A DNA stretch of 47,501 nt, from the NCBI GenBank assembly GCA_937880095.1, contig CALFLK010000019.1, positions 1-47,501 on the forward strand, in the 5' to 3' direction. The position numbers were made by a program, and so were the translations under genes. The stretch comes from an uncultured Faecalibacterium sp. (GTDB taxonomy: Bacteria; Bacillota; Clostridia; Oscillospirales; Ruminococcaceae). This document shows, one piece after another, positions 42,432-47,501 of the stretch (position 1 is the first letter of the stretch; every line of letters begins with the position of its first letter). The notes beneath the pieces were generated by a model that worked only from the letters and a program-made list of their open reading frames with translations, did no database searches and was not told the DNA's origin.

Positions 42432-44198
42432 ATGAAAAAGCTTATTTCTCGTCGTTCGTTTTTACAGGGTACTGGTCTTGTAGCCGCTGCTGCTGCACTG
42501 ACCGCTTGTGGTGGTGAGAAGAAGCCCACCTCAGGCGCTTCCACTGAAGACTTCAGTGCTGTTTTGGCTGAGTTCAAAAAGCCCGCCGCTGCGCTGCAGG
42601 ATTGGGGCAACCAGTTTGACCCCCTGATCGATCAGATCCGTACCGAAACCGATCTGGACAAGCGCGAAGCACTGATGCATGAGGCAGAGGATCTGCTGAT
42701 GGGTACTTGGTGCCTGATGCCGCTATACTTCTACACGAACGTGTATCTGCAGAAAGAATACATCACGGATGTTTACAACAACGTCTTTGGCATGAAGCGT
42801 TTCTACTACGCAAAGAACGCAAACAACAACAATGCCAACATGAATATCAATCTGGCTTCCGAGCCTGAAATTCTGGACCCTGCACGCAACACCACCGTTG
42901 ACGGCGGCTGCCTGGACTGCAATATGTTCCTTGGTTTGATGAGCAACGATGCTGCAGGCAAGATCATCCCCGGCTGTGCTGCCGATCAGCCCAAGATCTC
43001 TGACGACGGCTTGGTTTATACCTTTGCCCTCCGCGAAGGTTTGAAGTGGTCCGACGGCGAAAAGATGGACGCAAACGATTTCGTTTACTCCTGGAATCGC
43101 GCTGCGAACCCGGAAACCCAGTCCGACTACATCTACCTGTTTGACATCATTGCTAAGAATGATGACGGCAGCCTGAAGGTCGAGGCTTCTGCAGACGGTC
43201 TGACCCTGACGGTCACCCTGATTGCTCCCTGCCCCTACTTCCTGGATCTGTGTGCATTCCCCACCTACTTCCCGGTTCCGCAGAAATATGTGGAAGCTCA
43301 CGCTGACAGCGCAAATCCCAGCGCTTGGACGCAGGAAGCCGGCTTTGTTACCAATGGCGCTTACACCTGCAGCGCATGGTCTCACGGCGAAAGCATCACC
43401 CTTACTGCAAACCCCAACTTCATTTTCGCAAGCGATGTTACCATTCCTGAGCTGAACTTCATGCTGAGCTCTGACACGACTGCTATTTACACCGCATTCA
43501 CCAGCGGCAACCTGGACTTCTCTGCTGATGTTCCCGCAGATGAAATGGAAACGCTGAAGAAGGGCAAAGAGCTGCACATCGACCCGTACCTGGGCACTTA
43601 CTATGCATGCTGCAACTCCAAGAGTGAAGCCTTCAACGCCGACCGTACGCTTGAGCAGGCTTGTGCACTGCGTAAGGCTCTGTGCCTGGCTATCGACCGT
43701 GACTACATCGTGGAAGCTGTTGAGCAGGGTGGTCAGCTGCCCGCAAACTGCTTTGTCTCTGATGGTACAGCAGACGGTCATGGTGGTCTGTTCCGTGAAA
43801 ACGATGACGCTTACACCTATCCCGTTAAGGATGCCGTCGGTTACTTCAACACCGATGTTGCTGCAAACACCGATGAGGTTATTTCTCTGCTGGGTGCTGC
43901 CGGTCTGGTTCTGGATGATTCCGGCATGGTCAGCTCCGAAACGCCGTTCTCCTTCGAGTATCTGGCTAACCCTGGTACGCACGTTGCCATCGCAGAAGCT
44001 ATGCAGCAGGACTTCTCCGCACTGGGCATCGACATGTCGATCGATACGCAGGAATGGAAGGTCTTCCTGAACAGCCGCAAGCAGGGCAACTTCGATATGG
44101 CTCGTAACGGCTGGATCATGGACTACAACGACCCCATCAACGAGCTGGAAATGTGGACCACCAAGTCCGGCAACAACGACGTCCAGTTCGGCAAGTAA
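42432..44198 (+). CDS. Peptide-binding lipoprotein (family 5), circularly permuted, copy 2
   Basis: The 588-aa paralogue of the preceding receptor is about 80% identical by eye and has the same layout: Tat-like leader with LTAC, a shorter linker (GEKKPTSGASTED), the displaced C-terminal segment (NQFDPLIDQIRTETD through FGMKRFYYAKN), spacer ANNNN, the normal N-terminus (NINLASEPEILDPARN), and an end at TTKSGNN and QFGK. Because both copies share the permutation, it arose before the duplication. It has its own promoter and leader, so the two receptors can be expressed separately and may differ in peptide preference. GAGGGG precedes the ATG. Confidence 0.92.
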   Translation: MKKLISRRSFLQGTGLVAAAAALTACGGEKKPTSGASTEDFSAVLAEFKKPAAALQDWGNQFDPLIDQIRTETDLDKREALMHEAEDLLMGTWCLMPLYFYTNVYLQKEYITDVYNNVFGMKRFYYAKNANNNNANMNINLASEPEILDPARNTTVDGGCLDCNMFLGLMSNDAAGKIIPGCAADQPKISDDGLVYTFALREGLKWSDGEKMDANDFVYSWNRAANPETQSDYIYLFDIIAKNDDGSLKVEASADGLTLTVTLIAPCPYFLDLCAFPTYFPVPQKYVEAHADSANPSAWTQEAGFVTNGAYTCSAWSHGESITLTANPNFIFASDVTIPELNFMLSSDTTAIYTAFTSGNLDFSADVPADEMETLKKGKELHIDPYLGTYYACCNSKSEAFNADRTLEQACALRKALCLAIDRDYIVEAVEQGGQLPANCFVSDGTADGHGGLFRENDDAYTYPVKDAVGYFNTDVAANTDEVISLLGAAGLVLDDSGMVSSETPFSFEYLANPGTHVAIAEAMQQDFSALGIDMSIDTQEWKVFLNSRKQGNFDMARNGWIMDYNDPINELEMWTTKSGNNDVQFGK

Positions 44199-44256
44199 AA
44201 AAACTTCCTCCAATATACAATACTTCCTTTCACAACTGACCCTCTTCTCCCCAAAT

Positions 44257-44301
44257 AAAAAAGAGATGACCGGATGGAATCCATCCGGTCATCTCTTTTT
44301 C
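44257..44301. terminator. Bidirectional terminator between oppA2 and the trigger factor gene
   Basis: AAAAAGAGATGACCGGATGG and CCATCCGGTCATCTCTTTTT form a very long perfect stem (20 bp), serving both convergent genes. Confidence 0.92.
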
Positions 44302-44315
44302 TATTCTATGGCAAA

Positions 44316-45614
44316 TCAGTTTTCCTGCACAATGGTACTATGCTCGACTACGAACTCCGCAGCACGCATCGCACACAGACCATGCTGTACGGTACGGCGG
44401 TCATTCTGCTGCGCATACTCTTCCGAGGTGCATCCCAAGCGCTCTGCCTGACGTGCAATTTCTGCATCCACTTCTGCATCAGTGGGTTCCAACCCTTCCA
44501 GCTTCGCCACTTTCAGCAATGCCAAATGCACACGCGCCTGCTCTTCTGCGGCTGTGCGCAGACGGCGAGAAAGCTGCTCCATTGTGGTTCTTGTTTCTGC
44601 CAGATAATCTTCCAGCGATTTCCGTACCATTCCCAGCTGCTGGCGCAGCTGCTCCAGCTGTGCCTGATAGGCATCTTCCGTCAGCAAATCCGGCAGCGAA
44701 CCGGTGCTGTACTTGCCCAACTGGCGCACAATATCGGTACGCGCACGATTCATCGCATTGTCCACACGCAAATCTTCCAGTTTCAAACGCACCTGCTCCT
44801 TATAGGCGTCCAGCGTATCTACGCCGCCTGCCTGCTTGGCAAAAGCATCATCCAATTCCGGAATTTTACGCAGATACAGTTCCGTCAGCTTTGCGCGGAA
44901 TACCGCAGGCTTTCCTGCCAATTCCTGTTCCGGGTATGCGGTCGGGAATGTAACATGGATCTCAAATTCCTCTCCCGGGCAATGACCCAGAATACCTTCC
45001 TCAAAACCGGGAATCATGCGACCCGAACCCAGTTCAATCGGCTGACCTTCTGCTTTTCCGCCTTCGAAAGCGATACCGCCCAAGAATCCTTCATAATCCA
45101 GCACGGCAGTCATGCCTTTTGCAGCAGGACCGGACTGCTCCACCTTTTTTGCCAGCATCATACGGCGGCGCTGGATAAAATGATCCACATCATGCACCCC
45201 CAGCGGATTGGGTTTGCATTTGGCGGTAAATCCAGTATAGCGCTCCAACGTGATTTCCGGCGCATTTACGAGCGTTGCCGTTACGCTAAAGCCTTTTTCT
45301 GCAGAGGCGTACAACAGCTCATACGCAGTCTCTGTGACCGGCTCCAAGCCAAGTTCTGCCACCGTCTGCTCCACCAACTCCGGCACTTCTGCTGCCATGC
45401 AGTCATTGATTGCTTCATACCAGAATACGCTGCTGCCTTTTTCCTTTTCGATGGCCGCACGATCTGCCTGACCTTTTTCAAAGCCGGGAATTTGAATCTG
45501 ATCGCGGTTGCGCAAATATACCGCCTGTACCGCATTTTCCAGTTCCTGTGCGTCCGCTTCGAAGGTAAACCGATATACATCTTTCTCTGGCGTTTCGATA
45601 TTAACCCGTTTCAT
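44316..45614 (-). CDS. tig: Trigger factor-like chaperone, divergent
   Basis: The 432-aa protein has the three trigger factor parts: N-terminal domain, an FKBP-type prolyl isomerase domain (KGMTAVLDYEGFLGGIAFEGG, IELGSGRMIPGFEEGILG, HVTFPTAYPEQELAGKPAVF) and a helical C-terminal chaperone domain. In the N-terminal domain the ribosome-docking signature GFRKGKxP reads GFEKGQAD (residues 44-51), so the key Arg, second Lys and Pro are lost. It may be a second, ribosome-independent copy. It stands alone rather than beside clpP/clpX. GGGAGG precedes the start. Confidence 0.9.
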   Translation of the reverse strand: MKRVNIETPEKDVYRFTFEADAQELENAVQAVYLRNRDQIQIPGFEKGQADRAAIEKEKGSSVFWYEAINDCMAAEVPELVEQTVAELGLEPVTETAYELLYASAEKGFSVTATLVNAPEITLERYTGFTAKCKPNPLGVHDVDHFIQRRRMMLAKKVEQSGPAAKGMTAVLDYEGFLGGIAFEGGKAEGQPIELGSGRMIPGFEEGILGHCPGEEFEIHVTFPTAYPEQELAGKPAVFRAKLTELYLRKIPELDDAFAKQAGGVDTLDAYKEQVRLKLEDLRVDNAMNRARTDIVRQLGKYSTGSLPDLLTEDAYQAQLEQLRQQLGMVRKSLEDYLAETRTTMEQLSRRLRTAAEEQARVHLALLKVAKLEGLEPTDAEVDAEIARQAERLGCTSEEYAQQNDRRTVQHGLCAMRAAEFVVEHSTIVQEN

Positions 45615-45680
45615 TCTTACTTTCCTCCCTTTGGCTGCCTCGCTCGGTTTTTACCGCAGGCAACACTTTTCTATGTGGGC

Positions 45681-45689
45681 ATTATACCA
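45681..45689 (-). promoter_or_regulatory. Trigger factor promoter
   Basis: TG-G-TATAAT reads on the minus strand as an extended -10, about 67 bases before the ATG. There is no clear -35. Confidence 0.55.
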
Positions 45690-45728
45690 TATATTTCGTT
45701 TCTTCGCTCACTTTTCCGCAAATACCGA

Positions 45729-45757
45729 TTGACGTGGAGACATTTTGTGAGTACAAT
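45729..45757 (+). promoter_or_regulatory. Promoter of the DUF1622 gene
   Basis: TTGACG (45729-45734), a 17-base spacer and TACAAT (45752-45757), 31 bases before the ATG. Confidence 0.7.
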
Positions 45758-45788
45758 GGGTAACGTATCAAAAAAAAGGAGAGATATC

Positions 45789-46160
45789 ATGTTACTGGAA
45801 CATTTTAACGAAATGGTGATCCCCCTCATCATTGCACTGGCTGAGACCATGGGTATTCTGATTATTGTATACAGCCTGGTCAAGTGCTTCATTGCTTATG
45901 TGCTGCGCATCTTCCACAAGAGCAACGCTCATCTGGAAGAAGATCTGGCAGAAGGTCTGTCCGCTGCACTGGAATTTATGATGGGCGCAGAAATCCTGAA
46001 GACCATCAGCGTTCCCAATATGAACGAGCTGATCGTTCTGGGTCTGATTATTCTGATGCGTGTCGTGCTGAGCCTGCTGATTCACTTTGAACTGAGCCAG
46101 GAAGAAAAGCGTCACGAATTGGCAAAGAAGCAGCGTGAAACTGCTATGTCCAACCAGTAA
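45789..46160 (+). CDS. DUF1622 family membrane protein
   Basis: The 123-aa protein has two or three membrane segments (residues 10-36 and 80-100) separated by a loop with LEEDLAEGLSAALEFMMGAEILKTI, the family's conserved core, and a charged helical tail (QEEKRHELAKKQRE). Its function is unknown. AAGGAGAG lies just before the ATG at 45789, and a promoter lies 31 bases upstream. It is a single-gene unit between terminators. Confidence 0.88.
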   Translation: MLLEHFNEMVIPLIIALAETMGILIIVYSLVKCFIAYVLRIFHKSNAHLEEDLAEGLSAALEFMMGAEILKTISVPNMNELIVLGLIILMRVVLSLLIHFELSQEEKRHELAKKQRETAMSNQ

Positions 46161-46174
46161 TCCTACTTATAAAA

Positions 46175-46206
46175 GAAGCCTGCACTGTTGTGCAGGCTTT
46201 TTTTTC
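46175..46206 (+). terminator. Terminator after the DUF1622 gene
   Basis: AAGCCTGCAC-TGTT-GTGCAGGCTT is followed by TTTTTT. Confidence 0.92.
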
Positions 46207-46222
46207 TATCCCACATTATCAT

Positions 46223-46258
46223 AAAAAGCGCAGCCTGTGGAAACAGACTGCGCTTTTC
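46223..46258 (-). terminator. Terminator of the L,D-transpeptidase gene
   Basis: AAAAGCGCAG and CTGCGCTTTT form the stem, with a T-run on the minus strand, six bases past the stop codon. Confidence 0.85.
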
Positions 46259-46264
46259 TCTTTC

Positions 46265-47140
46265 TTATGCGGGAATTTCTGTTTTCGGGCGAGGATTCTT
46301 TGCTGCCCAGGGGTTTGCAGGGTCTGGGTCGGTGGGGTCCCAGCCGCGTAGCGTTTCATCATTCACATCAATCGGAGTGAAATCAGGCTTGCCCAGAGGA
46401 CCGGGATTTTCTGCATCATCATACAGAACAACCGGTGTACCAATCGGGCAGTTATCATAAATCCACTTCACGTCCGCCACCTGCAGGCGAATGCAACCCA
46501 GAGAAGCCGGAGTTCCCAGCTTGTTGAATTCTTCGTATTCCAGATCAGCGGGATTCTGGCTTAGGTACGGAACCGAGTGGAACAGGATGTGCTCCACAAT
46601 GCGCACCGCATACTGACCGTATACATCACCGAATAAGTATCTCCAGCGGTACTGCTCAATCGTGCGGTACTCACCCAGCGGGGTATCTTCACCCGTAGAG
46701 CAGATCATCGGGAAATAGGGCTTCAGATAGTTACCATTCTCGTCCTTGGTATAGATCGTAACACAATCTGCCGCGCGGTTAATTGCAATCAGGTAATCAT
46801 AGCCTTCGATACCGGTCGTATCCCAGGTAACATTGATATTCGCCATCGGGTCCGGTTCCGGTGTGGGTTCCGGAGTTGCTGTGGGCTGCGGTGTTTCGGT
46901 AGCTGCGGGGGTATCTTGGTTTGCTTCCGGTGTAGCAACTGCACTGCCTGCCGTCGTCACACCGGTGTCCCGTACAGCCAGATAACCTACCGTTACAACT
47001 GCAATAATCAGCACCAGAACCGACAGCATCATACCGATGCGGCGGCGCATCTTTGCCTTGCGTCGCTTTCGCTTTGCGCTGGGGCTCAGCCGACGATGCA
47101 GCTGATCCTGCTGCGCATTTGAATTTCTGTTTTCATTCAT
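46265..47140 (-). CDS. L,D-transpeptidase (YkuD domain)
   Basis: The 291-aa membrane-anchored enzyme makes 3-3 peptidoglycan cross-links or attaches proteins to the wall. It has a strongly basic cytosolic start (SAKRKRRKAKMRRR), one membrane segment (about 36-55), a Thr/Pro/Glu spacer (about 70-100) and a YkuD catalytic domain. His188 in HSVPY and Cys216 in SLGCIRL are the catalytic residues; the His of the common SHGC pattern is Leu here, as in other family members. A single gene with its own terminator. Confidence 0.93.
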   Translation of the reverse strand: MNENRNSNAQQDQLHRRLSPSAKRKRRKAKMRRRIGMMLSVLVLIIAVVTVGYLAVRDTGVTTAGSAVATPEANQDTPAATETPQPTATPEPTPEPDPMANINVTWDTTGIEGYDYLIAINRAADCVTIYTKDENGNYLKPYFPMICSTGEDTPLGEYRTIEQYRWRYLFGDVYGQYAVRIVEHILFHSVPYLSQNPADLEYEEFNKLGTPASLGCIRLQVADVKWIYDNCPIGTPVVLYDDAENPGPLGKPDFTPIDVNDETLRGWDPTDPDPANPWAAKNPRPKTEIPA

Positions 47141-47338
47141 ATCGTTAACTCCCTTATTCTCATTTCTGTGTGACCTATCCTACGCCAGGGTCAATAAAAA
47201 AGTGCATCGCTATTGTATCATACTATCCTGATATTTTCCATATCCGATCCTCTTTTACGCGATGTTTCGACCGATTTACAGATTTTCCCACTTGATAGAT
47301 CGCGTCTGTCATCACAACTATTCCTGCATTTGGACAAC

Positions 47339-47370
47339 AAAAAAGACGACTGCAAACGCAATCGTCTTTC
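47339..47370 (-). terminator. Terminator of the tRNA-Asn/Glu unit
   Basis: On the minus strand AAAGACGA and TCGTCTTT, with inner TTGC/GCAG pairing, form a 12-bp stem with loop GTTT, then TTTT. It follows the tRNA-Asn CCA end. Confidence 0.85.
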
Positions 47371-47371
47371 A

Positions 47372-47448
47372 TGGCGCCTTTTGCCTGACTCGAACAGGCG
47401 ACCCTCTGATTAACAGTCAGATGCTCTAACCGACTGAGCTAAAAAGGC
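47372..47448 (-). tRNA. tRNA-Asn (GUU)
   Basis: A 77-base cloverleaf with encoded CCA: acceptor GCCTTTT/AAAAGGC, discriminator G (expected for Asn), anticodon loop CTGTTAA on a TCTGA/TCAGA stem, T-arm GCCTG-TTCGAGT-CAGGC. Confidence 0.95.
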
Positions 47449-47453
47449 ATATT

Positions 47454-47501
47454 TGGTGACCCGTACCGGAATCGAACCGATGTTAAAGGCGTGAGAGGCC
47501 T
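47454..47501 (-). tRNA. tRNA-Glu (CUC), cut by the window end
   Basis: The 3' part only: anticodon loop CTCTCAC (anticodon CTC), T-arm with loop TTCGATT, acceptor strand ACGGGTC, discriminator A and encoded CCA. It lies five bases upstream of tRNA-Asn on the same strand, so the two are co-transcribed. Confidence 0.88.

Noticed and set aside
39763..44198. The receptors as ordinary OppA proteins with an extra N-terminal domain
   Set aside because: The extra part matches the usual OppA C-terminus, and that part is missing from the actual C-terminus, so permutation explains both ends.
44274..46160. A 628-residue plus-strand frame through the trigger factor gene into the DUF1622 gene
   Set aside because: Only the last 123 codons are real, starting at 45789 with their own promoter and ribosome site. 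The rest is antisense to tig.
1..47501. CRISPR arrays, insertion sequences, prophage or integration sites
   Set aside because: No spaced direct repeats, transposase, integrase or phage genes were found. The tRNA at 8438 has no duplicated 3' end nearby that would mark an attachment site.

Overview
The window looks like the chromosome of a gut Firmicute of class Clostridia, most likely in the Oscillospirales/Ruminococcaceae range. The reasons are AGGAGG-type ribosome sites, a base composition near half GC (judged by eye), many intrinsic terminators, and gene families typical of that group. There are no rRNA genes, IS elements, phage genes or CRISPR arrays. Three tRNA genes are visible; the last is cut by the window edge.

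Layout, left to right. (1) 1-8.4 kb, housekeeping and envelope: a truncated small membrane protein, DNA polymerase IV, a CmpB-like membrane protein, a GNAT acetyltransferase, and a minus-strand operon (169-aa membrane protein, GHL10 glycosidase-like lipoprotein, small lipoprotein, YgjP-type metallopeptidase, polysaccharide flippase). (2) 8.4-17.8 kb, sugar island: a CAU tRNA, then an AraC regulator divergent from an MFS carrier plus GH2 glycosidase, a YwaF-like membrane protein, and a second AraC regulator divergent from mannonate dehydratase plus an SDR. This suggests uptake and cleavage of a glycoside and use of hexuronate carbon. (3) 17.9-26.5 kb, mixed: RgpF-like protein, choline-binding-repeat VanY carboxypeptidase, FolC, NERD nuclease-like protein, DegV, and a MATE exporter divergent from a LysR regulator. 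(4) 26.6-34.9 kb, galacto-N-biose/lacto-N-biose locus: Tat-type sugar-binding lipoprotein, two ABC permeases, a 64-aa membrane protein and GH112 phosphorylase on the minus strand, with a divergent AraC regulator and N-acetylhexosamine 1-kinase on the plus strand. These import the disaccharide, split it by phosphorolysis and re-phosphorylate the released HexNAc. The transporter ATPase and the galT/galE functions are not in the window. (5) 35-44.2 kb, oligopeptide ABC transporter oppBCDF followed by two paralogous binding proteins. (6) 44.3-47.5 kb: a divergent trigger factor, a DUF1622 protein, an L,D-transpeptidase, and tRNA-Asn and tRNA-Glu.

The most unusual feature is that both OppA-like proteins appear circularly permuted. 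The segment that normally forms the C-terminus of family-5 binding proteins sits directly after the lipoprotein signal peptide. The protein then starts the normal N-terminal sequence and stops at the point where that segment would normally follow. Both genes carry equivalent leaders with two stem-loops whose sequences differ but whose pairing is kept, and they share tracts of near-identical DNA that look like gene conversion.

Other points of interest are a trigger factor that has lost its ribosome-docking signature, a promoter-then-terminator arrangement in front of the tRNA and of the opp operon, a terminator buried inside an araC coding region, overlapping face-to-face promoters, and several well-formed candidate operators.
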